This document shows, piece after piece, positions 15,252 through 24,365 of a DNA stretch of 64,000 nt (position 1 is its first letter; every line of letters starts with the position of its first letter). The stretch spans positions 1 through 64,000 of the forward strand of contig NZ_DATGKU010000163.1 in assembly GCF_035294505.1 (NCBI RefSeq), in the 5' to 3' direction. Source of the stretch: Chthonomonas sp035294505 (lineage in GTDB: Bacteria; Armatimonadota; Chthonomonadetes; Chthonomonadales; Chthonomonadaceae). The notes below the pieces were generated by a model that was not told the origin of the DNA, did no database searches, and saw only the letters and a list, made by a program, of their open reading frames with translations. Position numbers and translations under genes: made by a program.

Positions 15252-17651
15252 CTAAATAAGTCCCTTTTCAATAGCCAATCTCACGGCCTCCGTTCGGTTA
15301 GAGGCGCCAAGTTTCGCATAGATATTTGACAGATGATGTTCCACAGTTTTTGGCGCGATGAACAGCTCTTGAGCTATCTCCTTGTTTCGCGCTCCCTTGG
15401 CAACCAAACGGAGAACTTCTAGCTCTCTTTCATTGAGTTCAGAATCCCCTCCACTGTCACGGCGATGGGATTTTAACTCGGTAAGCCAAGCGCTTACTCC
15501 GGGCGACAACACCACTTCACCCCGATGCGCCGCCTCAATGGAGGATACAAGTTCCGATGGAGTAGCATCCTTTAGGAGAAATCCTCGAGCACCCAAACGT
15601 AATGCCGCTGCCACCGAGTCTTCGGTAGGAATGCTCGCTATTAAAAGCGCCGTTGGAGAGGGTTCCAAACTTACGATCCGCTCAAGCGCAGCTATGCCTC
15701 CCCCTCCGGGCATCTGCAGATCGAGCAAAACAACATCCGGGCGAAGTTGCCGTGCTTTTTCTACAGCCTCATCTACATCTCCCGCCTCACCCACCACGAG
15801 GAAAGGTCCTGTTTGCTCAAGCACGGCACGCATCCCCTGCCTTGTTAAAGGATGATCGTCTACAATAAGCAGACGAATGCTCTGCGATGATTTCTCCGAC
15901 GGTAAACTCTCAACCACAACCTCTTGTTTCTTGGGTAGTGCCGGCAAGCTGGTGCTGCCTGTTCTCTCAGGTGGTGCCTGACTCGTCGCCAAATCCGACG
16001 GCGTTTCATAGGGCAGTCGAACGGTTATCTGTGTGCCCCACCCTGGGGTGCTCTCAATCTCCAACTCCCCCCCGAGGGCGCGTGCCCTTTCCTTCATACC
16101 GAAAAGTCCATAGCCACCCTGTCGGTTTGGTGCCATCGGCTGCGTAGCGTCAAAGCCAACTCCATCGTCTTCAATTCTCAGGATCACAGCCTCCGGCTCA
16201 TAAAGCAATCCGGCGCGCACACGGCTCGCCTGAGAATGGCGCAAGGCATTGTTAAGAGCCTCCTGCGCGATTCTCAAGAGCGCAAGGCTTTGATCTCTTG
16301 ATAACGGCCTCTCGTTGCCGGAGATCACAAACTGGGTCAGTATGCCGGCGCGTTCAAGTCCTTGTAGTTCCTGTGTGATCACTTGTGCGGGTGTCATTGT
16401 CTCAAGTTCAGGAGGTGAAAGAGCCTCAATAGCACGCCGTGTGTCGGATAGCGCTCCGCGTGTTAGTTCGAGAGCAGCACTCAAAAGCTTCTCGGTCTCA
16501 GTGATGTTCTCTTGCTGCAAAAAACTCTGTGCTGTCTCCAACGTCAAAACCAAAGCCCCTAGCGATCTGGCGACCGTATCATGCATCTCTCTACCTAACC
16601 TTGCACGCTCTTGAAAAGTGGCATATCTTCGCTGCTCCTCTAATAGCCTCGACATCGCAATCCCAAGCGTGGCGATATCGGCCAGCGCCTGAAAAGCCGC
16701 AGTATCCGCAGGCGCAAACACCCGCTCGTCCCTCAAATAGATTACAAGCGCCCCACCGATCTGATCGTGAAGTTGCAACATCGCCATCCAAACTGCACGA
16801 ATTCCTTCCTGCAGAAGGCGTTGTTGCATCTCAGGGGTTACCACCGAACGGTCGTTTACCGTTCGATAAATTGGCACCGTAGAGGCGAAAGCACGCGGCC
16901 TAACGCTTTTACTCGCGATACGGGCAATATCGCGACCAAACTCCGCAGAGATGTTTCGCAGGGCTACCGGTTTGATCTCGTTCCCATCCTTCAAAAACAA
17001 CCCCACCATCTCTACGCGAAACCGACTTGCCACCATCTCCAAAAGCATCTGGCCAATATCCTGAAGAGATCGTTCCTCAAGAATGGCCGCAATCACGTCA
17101 CGCAAATACTGGCGTCGCTGTATCTCTTCCTGATAGGCGTTTGCGAGACGCTGTAGTTCTACAAATAGCCCTACTCGTTGCGAGACCGCACGTACCCGTT
17201 TACGCCATTCTGGCGTTTCTACATCCGCACTTGGTTCTACCTGACCTACGAGAACCGCCAAGACATGCTTCTCAAAAAGCAATGGCACGATCAGAATGCG
17301 ATCGCAGAAGCGCTCCGACAACGGAGTCGGCAATAACTTCGAGTCCTCTATAAGCTGATGTTCCCCCGTTCTGATAACCGTAGCAATAGCTCCGGCATCG
17401 TCTAGCGGAACCCCCCATAGCCGAAAATTCTCGTCGGTATAACCTACCGTTAATACTCCACAAATGCGCTGCTCGCCAGGCACATGCGACAGGGCCACCA
17501 TGTGGGTACATTCAAGCGCCTTTGCGGCATCCTCCACCGTTTTCCGTACGACTTTATGCAGCTCATCAGGCTCGAGCGGCACACCCGCAACAGCAGATAT
17601 CCCTCCATACCCATAGGTGCTGACACGGTTGTCAAACCCTGCGTCCGTCAT
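15252..17651 (-). CDS. One-chain two-component system: GAF sensor kinase fused to a NarL-type response regulator
   Basis: 799 residues. Two GAF-like regions come first (about 25-165 and 185-335). A HisKA_3 dimerisation helix follows with phospho-acceptor His357 (REMHDTVARSLG), then a HATPase domain with the N box EALNNALRH (about 464-472), DDGVGF and GYGLFGMKERA. After a linker (about 550-590) comes a receiver domain (Asp598/599, phospho-acceptor Asp644 in VLLDLQMP, Lys694). A LuxR/NarL helix-turn-helix ends the chain (about 738-799, ERELEVLRLVAKG). There is no membrane segment, so it probably senses a cytoplasmic signal. Its ATG overlaps the DprA-like stop (ATGA). Kinase and transcription factor in one chain is unusual. 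Confidence 0.92.
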   Translation of the reverse strand: MTDAGFDNRVSTYGYGGISAVAGVPLEPDELHKVVRKTVEDAAKALECTHMVALSHVPGEQRICGVLTVGYTDENFRLWGVPLDDAGAIATVIRTGEHQLIEDSKLLPTPLSERFCDRILIVPLLFEKHVLAVLVGQVEPSADVETPEWRKRVRAVSQRVGLFVELQRLANAYQEEIQRRQYLRDVIAAILEERSLQDIGQMLLEMVASRFRVEMVGLFLKDGNEIKPVALRNISAEFGRDIARIASKSVRPRAFASTVPIYRTVNDRSVVTPEMQQRLLQEGIRAVWMAMLQLHDQIGGALVIYLRDERVFAPADTAAFQALADIATLGIAMSRLLEEQRRYATFQERARLGREMHDTVARSLGALVLTLETAQSFLQQENITETEKLLSAALELTRGALSDTRRAIEALSPPELETMTPAQVITQELQGLERAGILTQFVISGNERPLSRDQSLALLRIAQEALNNALRHSQASRVRAGLLYEPEAVILRIEDDGVGFDATQPMAPNRQGGYGLFGMKERARALGGELEIESTPGWGTQITVRLPYETPSDLATSQAPPERTGSTSLPALPKKQEVVVESLPSEKSSQSIRLLIVDDHPLTRQGMRAVLEQTGPFLVVGEAGDVDEAVEKARQLRPDVVLLDLQMPGGGGIAALERIVSLEPSPTALLIASIPTEDSVAAALRLGARGFLLKDATPSELVSSIEAAHRGEVVLSPGVSAWLTELKSHRRDSGGDSELNERELEVLRLVAKGARNKEIAQELFIAPKTVEHHLSNIYAKLGASNRTEAVRLAIEKGLI

Positions 17652-18613
17652 AGCTCGCCTACCTCTTCAGACCTAGTTTGCAACCACGTGCGAAAATCAG
17701 ATGGCATCAGCTCGGCACCGGCATTCTGAAGCAGGCGATTACCCTCTCGGCCTGCCTTCGCAACGCAAACGCATTGCCCACGCCGGATCGCCCGCAAACA
17801 TTCCTGATACAAAACCCCATTTTCGCGCACATCGAGTGCAACAACGACATCGGAGAGAGCGATAATCAGCTGATCACGGCGACGATTGTGCTGCCCTAAA
17901 CAGTGGTCGTCCAACCGAAATGGGGAGAGTACAAGGTCACGCTCATCGCAGAAATCTATAGAATGAATGCGGGCAGCAGAAAAGAGGGCCTGATCAAAAT
18001 GCTCCCCCATAGCCTCACGAAGCCCTCGATCAAGAAGATAGATCACGGGGTGACTGTCGCGCTGTGCTGTCAATGCGAGCCTTTGATATGGAAGCCGATC
18101 ATGACCGGTTACCGGAATGCCTTTACAAGCAATGAGTTCCGAGGCGATCCTTTCGAGCGTTACATAGGTCTCTTCACAAGCACCGTTTGAAACCAAGATA
18201 GTAAACGTAAAGCTTCTTGAAGAGTTGTCTAGAAGTTTATAGTATCCTAACCCGTAGAGAATAGGTGGCGGCGAGGGATCGTAGGTCTCTAACCGCGCAG
18301 GATAGGTTAGTTGGGCACGTGTTACACAGTGCAAATTATAAAAGCGAACAACACGTGCAAGGGCCTCGGCCTTCTCCATGAGAGGCTCCTTATGAGATAG
18401 GAGATATGCGATTGCGCGAGAAGTCAGGCCGAAGCGTTCCCTCAGTTCAACGGGAGAAAGATTCAGAAATTGTCCTGGTGTTACCGGTTCTACTATAAGG
18501 CGACTGAGAGCCCGATCAATCTGCTTTGGGCCAATATAAGGCACATGATGGAGCAGTAGCGCCATCTTCAAATAGTTGAAATTGGGAATGGTTTCGCGAA
18601 CTTTATCGCTCAT
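17648..18613 (-). CDS. Divergent DprA/Smf-like protein
   Basis: 321 residues. The order of elements resembles DprA. An N-terminal helix-hairpin-helix-like region (VPYIGPKQIDRALSRL) is followed by YPARLETYDPSPPPILYGLG and a Rossmann-like domain. Late motifs include RLDDHCLGQHNRRRDQLIIA, matching the DprA FPxRNRIIAGLS block, then VVVALDVRENGVLYQECLRA and RGQCVCV. The usual GSRxxTxYG and SGxAxGID signatures are replaced (VSNGACEETY, VTGHDRLPYQ), so ssDNA binding or RecA loading is doubtful. AGGTG lies 7 nt before the ATG at 18613, 2 nt after the thrC stop. It overlaps the kinase-regulator gene by 4 nt. Confidence 0.6.
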   Translation of the reverse strand: MSDKVRETIPNFNYLKMALLLHHVPYIGPKQIDRALSRLIVEPVTPGQFLNLSPVELRERFGLTSRAIAYLLSHKEPLMEKAEALARVVRFYNLHCVTRAQLTYPARLETYDPSPPPILYGLGYYKLLDNSSRSFTFTILVSNGACEETYVTLERIASELIACKGIPVTGHDRLPYQRLALTAQRDSHPVIYLLDRGLREAMGEHFDQALFSAARIHSIDFCDERDLVLSPFRLDDHCLGQHNRRRDQLIIALSDVVVALDVRENGVLYQECLRAIRRGQCVCVAKAGREGNRLLQNAGAELMPSDFRTWLQTRSEEVGEL

Positions 18614-18615
18614 GT

Positions 18616-19671
18616 CTAGACACCTAAAGCCTGTAATACAGACTCCCGTTTGGGCGGGATGCAAACAATCTGCTCGGAGGAAAGATGCATGGCCATATCA
18701 GGGTCCTTTAAGCCGTGACCGGTTAGGGTAACCACAACGGTAGCCGGCTCACAGAAAAATCCGCTCGCAGCTAGTTTCTTAAGACCCGCTATGGGTGCGA
18801 CACTTGCAGGTTCGGCGAAAATGCCTTCTAGAGTGGGTAATAGGCGATAAGCTTCCAGAATCTCCTCGTCTGTCACAGCCTCAATCACACCTCCCGACTC
18901 CTCCTTGGCAGCAATGGCTCCTTTCCAGCTTGCAGGGTTCCCAATGCGAATGGCCGTTGCCACAGTCTCCGGTTTCGCAATCGGTTTACCCTCAACCAAT
19001 GGGGCAGCCCCGGCTGCCTGAAAACCAAGCATTTTTGGAAGTCTCTTACATCGCCCCGCGCGATGATACTCGCAGTACCCCATCCACGCTGCGGTGATAT
19101 TGCCAGCATTGCCTACCGGCATAGCATGATAATCTGGGGCGTCCCCTAAGGCGTCGACAATCTCAAAAGCCACGGTCTTCTGCCCCTGTAAACGATGAGG
19201 ATTAACCGAGTTGACAAGCGCAATGGGATACTCCGCACAAATCGAACGGACAAGCGCAAGGGCCTCATCGAAATTGCCGTCTATAGCCAATACTTTGGCT
19301 CCATGCATCAGAGCTTGAGAGAGCTTGCCCAACGCAATCTTGCCACCAGGAATCAGCACTGCGCAACTAAGCCCAGCATGAGCTGCATAGGCTGCTGCGG
19401 AAGCGGAAGTATTGCCGGTCGAAGCACACATCACAATACTCTGCCCGGCCTCCACAGCCTTGCTCACTGCCATCGTCATGCCTCGATCTTTGAAAGAACC
19501 GGTTGGATTGAGGCCTTCATATTTGGCATAGAGAGTGATATGAGGACTTATGGCCGCAGCGAGCCGTGGTAGAGGAACCAGAGGCGTGTTCCCCTCCAGC
19601 AAAGTCACAATAGGAGTGGCTGCAGTTACCGGCAGCCACTCTCTATATCGTGCGATTACCCCTGAGTACAA
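18616..19671 (-). CDS. thrC: Threonine synthase
   Basis: 351 residues. A PLP-dependent fold II enzyme that converts O-phosphohomoserine to threonine. Motifs are EGNTPLVPLPRL, NPTGSFKDRGMTMAVSKA (PLP lysine in FKDRG), ASTGNTSASAAAYAA, VGNAGNITAAWMGY, PASWKGAI, IFAEPASVAP and LTGHGLKDPD. This is the compact bacterial/archaeal type without the long N-terminal extension. It starts with TTG and has AAAGG about 7 nt upstream. It is first in a three-gene minus-strand unit with the DprA-like and kinase-regulator genes. Confidence 0.93.
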   Translation of the reverse strand: MYSGVIARYREWLPVTAATPIVTLLEGNTPLVPLPRLAAAISPHITLYAKYEGLNPTGSFKDRGMTMAVSKAVEAGQSIVMCASTGNTSASAAAYAAHAGLSCAVLIPGGKIALGKLSQALMHGAKVLAIDGNFDEALALVRSICAEYPIALVNSVNPHRLQGQKTVAFEIVDALGDAPDYHAMPVGNAGNITAAWMGYCEYHRAGRCKRLPKMLGFQAAGAAPLVEGKPIAKPETVATAIRIGNPASWKGAIAAKEESGGVIEAVTDEEILEAYRLLPTLEGIFAEPASVAPIAGLKKLAASGFFCEPATVVVTLTGHGLKDPDMAMHLSSEQIVCIPPKRESVLQALGV

Positions 19672-19726
19672 GATGGCGCCTTTCTTACCTACTAGAAAAT
19701 TGTGCGCCTATATTCTACTCTAAACC

Positions 19727-21079
19727 TTATCGTTTCACCAAATCACGCGGTAGCCCTGGCCAGTGCAGCTGCTCTATAGCCGCTCGCTGTTCTGGAAGGA
19801 GCGGCAGTTCGCGGATATAGATGTTTTTAAACCACAAAGGCGTCCAGTGGTGCTGCAGCTCAATAGGACCAATCGGATAGATGGGCTTGTCTCGCTCCCA
19901 ATAGTTTTCTAGGGTTACATTCCATACAACCAGCTTGTTATTCAGGTAGACGGTTACTTTATCGCCGATCATCAGAATCCGAAACCGATTCCATTCTCCT
20001 ATAGGATTATCTGCAAATACTGTGGGGTTACTCGGGTTCTTTTGATTGTTGTACAGCCCGCCTGAACCGATCGGATTATCCCATATCTGTACCTGCGGAC
20101 TACCTCGCAGATAGATACCACTATCTCCATGCGGCGAGATTTTCCAGTCTACAAGTAACTCGAAATTCCCATAGTCCCTAACAGTACACAGATTATTGTT
20201 CTTACCGTCGTAGGTTATCACCCCATCTACAACTTTCCAGTGTTTGAAAGCCTCAGCCGTGGCGCGCTTTACGGCAGCATCCCATTCGGCCTCCGTCATT
20301 TTCGCACGGGTAGGTGGGTCACATACCCACCCACGCCAACCTTTCAAATCCTTACCATCAAATAGCGCCTTAAAGCCCGGTGGAGGAACGTTGTCAGGTC
20401 GTGGACGGCTTAGGTCCTTGATGTAGATATTTTTGAAATCCACCTCTGTCGGCTCATGACCTAACAACCCAATATGCCCTGTATCCCGCAACATCCCCGG
20501 ATGATGCATCAATGTCGTAGGATCAACGACCTTATTCAGATCGGCATTAACCACTGTTTTTCCGTTGATCACAACCTTGATATGCCGACCAATAGCCGTA
20601 ATCTCTTCGTGGTTCCATTCTCCAACCGGCTTCAACGCCCCTCTCTTCGCCGGCACAACGTTGTAAATGGAACCACAATACTGCCAAGGCTGCAGGTGCC
20701 GATACATGGAACCACTATCATCGAGAATCTGGATTTCCATGCCCATATAGGCCGCATCTCCCTGTAAAGGAGCGCGTATGCCGATCCCATTGTTGGCGTT
20801 TGCTGATAGCCGAAAATCGACATCCAATACAAAATCGGAGTACTCTTTCTCGGTAAAGAGATTTCCAGAGCACCCCGCAGGGCAGACAATAATCCCATCC
20901 TTAACTTCATAGCCCGGCGCCTGCCCAACGTAAACCCACCCGTTTAAATCCTTTCCATCGAATAACGGCACAAACCGAGCTTCTGCATGGCAGGAGGATG
21001 GATTCGCGGTTACCCCCATCCCGATGAGCACAAGCGCCAATAAGGTAAACAACCAGAACCTTGTCCTCATGTAAGACAT
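19727..21079 (-). CDS. Exported protein with two DUF1080 (3-keto-disaccharide hydrolase-like) domains
   Basis: 450 residues with a signal peptide (MRTRFWLFTLLALVLIG...CHAEA). Two tandem LamG-like DUF1080 domains follow. The first begins FVPLFDGKDLNGWVYVGQ, with NNGIGIRAP and GMEIQILDDSG. The second begins FKALFDGKDLKGWRGWV, with GDSGIYLRGSPQVQIWDN and GPIELQHHWTPLWFKNIYIRELP. DUF1080 proteins (PF06439) are common in Planctomycetes, Bacteroidetes and Armatimonadota, and some act on 3-keto-glycosides. The gene is alone, 55 nt upstream of thrC on the same strand. The exact reaction is not visible. Confidence 0.85.
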   Translation of the reverse strand: MSYMRTRFWLFTLLALVLIGMGVTANPSSCHAEARFVPLFDGKDLNGWVYVGQAPGYEVKDGIIVCPAGCSGNLFTEKEYSDFVLDVDFRLSANANNGIGIRAPLQGDAAYMGMEIQILDDSGSMYRHLQPWQYCGSIYNVVPAKRGALKPVGEWNHEEITAIGRHIKVVINGKTVVNADLNKVVDPTTLMHHPGMLRDTGHIGLLGHEPTEVDFKNIYIKDLSRPRPDNVPPPGFKALFDGKDLKGWRGWVCDPPTRAKMTEAEWDAAVKRATAEAFKHWKVVDGVITYDGKNNNLCTVRDYGNFELLVDWKISPHGDSGIYLRGSPQVQIWDNPIGSGGLYNNQKNPSNPTVFADNPIGEWNRFRILMIGDKVTVYLNNKLVVWNVTLENYWERDKPIYPIGPIELQHHWTPLWFKNIYIRELPLLPEQRAAIEQLHWPGLPRDLVKR

Positions 21080-21115
21080 CGTCTCCCCCTTAATGTGTGT
21101 TTCCGAATCCTAAAC

Positions 21116-21913
21116 CTACATCTGTACATCGTTGATCACGAGTCGAAAGCGACAACCTAGTACTCCGGCAGCTTTCCGACACATAACCATTCGTTCGGCA
21201 AAAATCTCGAAATACTCCATAACAGTCGCTTTTTCTGTGTCTACTACCAGCTCGAGTGAAATGATCTTTTGGACTGCATCTATGAGTATGTGTGATTTTT
21301 GCACGGCATTGTTTACACGATCATGGATATCATACGTGGAAGGATCGGGATTTTGAACTCGCGTGTAGTGCACATCGGACTTGTCCGCAATGATCACTGC
21401 TGCCGTTACCGCATTGATCGGCACGCCCTCTGGCTCCTCATGATTTCCGATCGCTCCCACAACAAGCGCGATCTCGGCTGCCGGCATATTCATCTTCTCT
21501 AGGATTTGGAACGCCATCGTGGCCCCGATCTGCGGGTGATAGACGCGGTGGATGCAGTTCCCGATATCGTGCAAGAAGCCGGCGATGGCAGCAAGCTCTG
21601 CGGTACGAGGCTCCGCTCCTAGTCCCAACAGGATGTTGCGTGCGATTGAGGCCACTAGACCGGCATGGCGCAAGCCATGTTCCGAATAGCCTATTGCTGC
21701 CATTTGCCGATTAGCAGCATCAATATAGGCACGAATCCGCTCGTTATTCCGTATGTCCCGCAGGGTAATGACCTCTGCCGCCTTCTCCTGAGCCGCCAGA
21801 ATCGGCTCTTCGACCTCTTTTATTGCCGGAGACTTTTCCGCAGGTGAGGCAGTTTTACTGGGGGGCGGCGATGCCACCCGATTCTGGGCAATGACTTCTC
21901 TGGAGTCACTCAT
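21116..21913 (-). CDS. HD-domain phosphohydrolase-like protein
   Basis: 265 residues. A Pro/Lys/Glu-rich leader of about 50 residues precedes an HD domain. Metal-ligand motifs are GLRHAGLVASIARNI (His), FLHDIGNCIHR (His-Asp), NHEEPEGVP and IIADKSDVHYTRV (Asp). Such domains hydrolyse phosphate esters of nucleotides; the substrate is unknown. The C-terminal part carries MEYFEIFAERMVMCRKAA. There is no signal peptide. Its start overlaps the tgt stop by 8 nt, so it is translated with tgt. Confidence 0.8.
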   Translation of the reverse strand: MSDSREVIAQNRVASPPPSKTASPAEKSPAIKEVEEPILAAQEKAAEVITLRDIRNNERIRAYIDAANRQMAAIGYSEHGLRHAGLVASIARNILLGLGAEPRTAELAAIAGFLHDIGNCIHRVYHPQIGATMAFQILEKMNMPAAEIALVVGAIGNHEEPEGVPINAVTAAVIIADKSDVHYTRVQNPDPSTYDIHDRVNNAVQKSHILIDAVQKIISLELVVDTEKATVMEYFEIFAERMVMCRKAAGVLGCRFRLVINDVQM

Positions 21914-23081
21914 CTATCGTCTCTTCCTTAGCCTGGTAGGCGTTCCGAATATCCTCGTAAAAAGTCTTAAAGGTTCCCTCGCGTAGATGATGCCTTATAT
22001 TTCTCATCAATCGGTAATAGAACGCTAAGTTATGGTACGTCATAAGTCGGGGACCTAAAATCTCCTTGGCTTTGAATAGGTGTCGTATATAAGCCCGCGT
22101 ATGACGCCGACAAACTCGACAGTCACATTTCGAGTCAAGCGGTGTAAAATCCTGCTCATAACGGGCATTCCTCAGATTGATAACGCCCTCTGAGGTGAAT
22201 GCCTGTGCGTTGCGCGCATTACGAGTGGGCAAAACGCAATCGAACATATCTACTCCCCGCCGCACGGCTTCCAGAATATCTATCGGCGTCCCCACCCCCA
22301 TTAAGTAGCGCGGCTTATCCTCAGGCAGAAACCGAACCGTCCACTCCACAATCTCATTTCTAACCGCAGCCTCCTCCCCCACAGCAAGGCCACCTATGGC
22401 AAAGCCATCAAAATCTAACTCCGTCAAGAATCTGGCGCTTTCGGCACGTAAGTCGTAGCTTATTCCCCCCTGAACAATCCCAAAAAGCGCCTGAGGCCAC
22501 CCACCGATGGCTTTGCGCCCGTGCCGTACATGCTCCTCCAAGCAGACCTTCGCCCAACGATGTGTTCGCTCCATCGCCTGCCGAATATACTCTTCGGAAA
22601 CCGTAGAAGCCGGACACTCATCGAATGCCATGATGATGTCGGCCCCTAACTGACGCTCGATCTCTATAACGCTCTGTGGGGTGAAGATATGACGACTTCC
22701 ATCGATGTGAGACTGAAACTCCACCCCTTCATCCCCAATGCGACGCAAGCCCGACAGACTAAAAACCTGGTAGCCACCACTATCCGTTAGAATGGCACCG
22801 CTCCAACCCTCAAAACGGTGTAGCCCTCCAGCTCTGGCTATGAGTTGCTCGCCAGGTCGGAGATGGAGATGGTATGTATTTCCCAAAATTAAACCAAAAC
22901 CGATCTCCTCCAACTCGTCGGGTGTCATCGCCTTCACCGTGGCCTGCGTGCCTACAGGCATAAACACGGGAGTTTCCACCGTAGCATGAGGCAATTGCAG
23001 TAGTCCGCATCTTCCTACCACCCCATCCTCCCGTGAAGACGATGTGATGATAAATGCTGGGATCGTCCCTTCTTTACCCAA
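21906..23081 (-). CDS. tgt: tRNA-guanine (queuine) transglycosylase
   Basis: 391 residues. The enzyme replaces guanine at the wobble position of GUN-anticodon tRNAs with preQ1 in queuosine synthesis. Motifs are ETPVFMPVGTQATVK, LGNTYHL, ILTDSGGYQVFSLSG (catalytic Asp region), IVQGG and VDMFDCVLPTRNARNAQAF (nucleophile Asp in FDCVLPTR). The zinc site is CDCRVCRRHTRAYIRHL. The TTG at 23081 is used for lack of a better start; its upstream GAGAGAAG is a weak site. It leads a two-gene unit with the HD protein, with a likely promoter at 23138-23166. Confidence 0.95.
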   Translation of the reverse strand: MGKEGTIPAFIITSSSREDGVVGRCGLLQLPHATVETPVFMPVGTQATVKAMTPDELEEIGFGLILGNTYHLHLRPGEQLIARAGGLHRFEGWSGAILTDSGGYQVFSLSGLRRIGDEGVEFQSHIDGSRHIFTPQSVIEIERQLGADIIMAFDECPASTVSEEYIRQAMERTHRWAKVCLEEHVRHGRKAIGGWPQALFGIVQGGISYDLRAESARFLTELDFDGFAIGGLAVGEEAAVRNEIVEWTVRFLPEDKPRYLMGVGTPIDILEAVRRGVDMFDCVLPTRNARNAQAFTSEGVINLRNARYEQDFTPLDSKCDCRVCRRHTRAYIRHLFKAKEILGPRLMTYHNLAFYYRLMRNIRHHLREGTFKTFYEDIRNAYQAKEETIDE

Positions 23082-23137
23082 CTTCTCTCTTCAAATCCTC
23101 GCTGATTAGTGAATCCTCTCCACCCCTCGACAGAAGT

Positions 23138-23166
23138 ATTATTATACCGACGATCTCTCTAGTCAA
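23138..23166 (-). promoter_or_regulatory. Probable sigma-70 promoter for tgt
   Basis: On the minus strand TTGACT (23161-23166) and AATAAT (23138-23143) are 17 nt apart. A perfect TATAAT overlaps it with only 14-nt spacing. They lie about 57 nt upstream of the tgt start. Confidence 0.45.
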
Positions 23167-23337
23167 AAAAACACGCTTCTTTCGCCGACTCCGCCCGACA
23201 CCGATTCGTAAAAGGGAACGACCACCTCCTAAAGAGGGTTATCCTCCGCCACCACCTGCTCATCTGGCCGGAGAGGTTGGCAATAGTTCTTCTGTCTCAG
23301 GCGATACAATCTTAAACACACCCTAAGAAAGGAGTTC

Positions 23338-24312
23338 ATGGAGATGACAATACTGGAAAAACGCAGGCTCGGCAACAGCGATCTCGAAATCACTCCCATC
23401 GGTTTCGGCGCGTGGGCCATCGGCGGACCAGGATGGGAATATGGCTGGGGAGCCCAAGACGATCGCGACTCTATCGCTGCCATTCACGCAGCTCTCGATG
23501 CCGGCATCAACTGGATCGATACGGCAGCCGTCTACGGTATGGGGCACTCGGAAGAGATTGTTGCAAAAGCCGTTCAAACAAGCTCTCATCGCCCCTATAT
23601 CTTCACGAAGTGCTCTCTTCTCTGGGACGACAAGGGGAAGGTTCTACATAGTCTTAAATCTCAATCAATCCGCAAGGAAGTCGAAGATAGCCTGCGTCGC
23701 CTTCAAACCGATGTTATTGACCTTTATCAAATACATTGGCCTATACCCGAAGAAGACATCGAAGAGGGGTGGAGCACATTAGCGAAACTGAAAGAGGAAG
23801 GAAAAGTTCGCTATATCGGTGTGTCCAATTTCAACGTCCAACAAATGGAACGTGTGCGGTCTATCGCCCCGATAACCTCCTTGCAACCTCCTTACTCGCT
23901 CGTACGACGTGAAATCGAAGCCGAGATTCTCCCTTACTGTCAAAAACATAGTATCGGGGTTATTGTCTACTCGCCCCTTCAGTCAGGACTCCTTAGCGGG
24001 AAGATGACCCCTGAGCGCGTTAGTGCGCTTCCTGATGACGACTGGCGCAAGCGAAGTCCAGATTTTCACAAGCCACGTCTCTCACGCATCCTTGGATTAG
24101 TTGAGGGGTTGCGCCAGATCGGCGCACGTCATAACCAGCCTCCTGGGGTCGTCGCTATCGCCTGGACACTTCGCCATCCCGCAGTAACTGGTGCCATTGT
24201 TGGTTTTCGACACCCCGATCAGGTTCACGAAATGCTAGGAGCACTTACCTTTCGGCTTTCCGAACAAGAAATTGCAGAAATTGAGCGCCTACTTCGCCAA
24301 TACGACCTCTAA
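23338..24312 (+). CDS. Aldo/keto reductase
   Basis: 324 residues, the usual length for NADPH-dependent AKR TIM barrels. Visible are RRLGNSDLEITPIGFGAWAIGG, NWIDTAAVYGMGHSEEIV (catalytic Asp and Tyr), FTKCSLLW (Lys), DLYQIHWPIPEEDIEEG (His), IGVSNFN and the cofactor part (GAIVGFRHPDQVHE). The family member is of the general YajO/IolS-like type, and the substrate is unknown. AAAGGAG stands 3 nt before the first ATG and 9 nt before a second in-frame ATG at 23344, so either may be used. It is a single gene divergent from tgt and convergent with rsmI. Confidence 0.9.
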   Translation: MEMTILEKRRLGNSDLEITPIGFGAWAIGGPGWEYGWGAQDDRDSIAAIHAALDAGINWIDTAAVYGMGHSEEIVAKAVQTSSHRPYIFTKCSLLWDDKGKVLHSLKSQSIRKEVEDSLRRLQTDVIDLYQIHWPIPEEDIEEGWSTLAKLKEEGKVRYIGVSNFNVQQMERVRSIAPITSLQPPYSLVRREIEAEILPYCQKHSIGVIVYSPLQSGLLSGKMTPERVSALPDDDWRKRSPDFHKPRLSRILGLVEGLRQIGARHNQPPGVVAIAWTLRHPAVTGAIVGFRHPDQVHEMLGALTFRLSEQEIAEIERLLRQYDL

Positions 24313-24329
24313 ACCGATAGAGCATCAAA

Positions 24330-24365
24330 AGGCTTTGATCGCGTAACGCAGCGCGATCAAAGCCT
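24330..24365 (-). terminator. Terminator hairpin between the aldo/keto reductase gene and rsmI
   Basis: Arms AGGCTTTGATCGCG (24330-24343) and its complement (24352-24365) form a 14-bp stem with an 8-nt loop. On the minus strand a T-rich stretch (TTTTGATG) follows, so it mainly serves rsmI, whose stop lies inside the stem. It could also stop plus-strand read-through. Confidence 0.7.
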
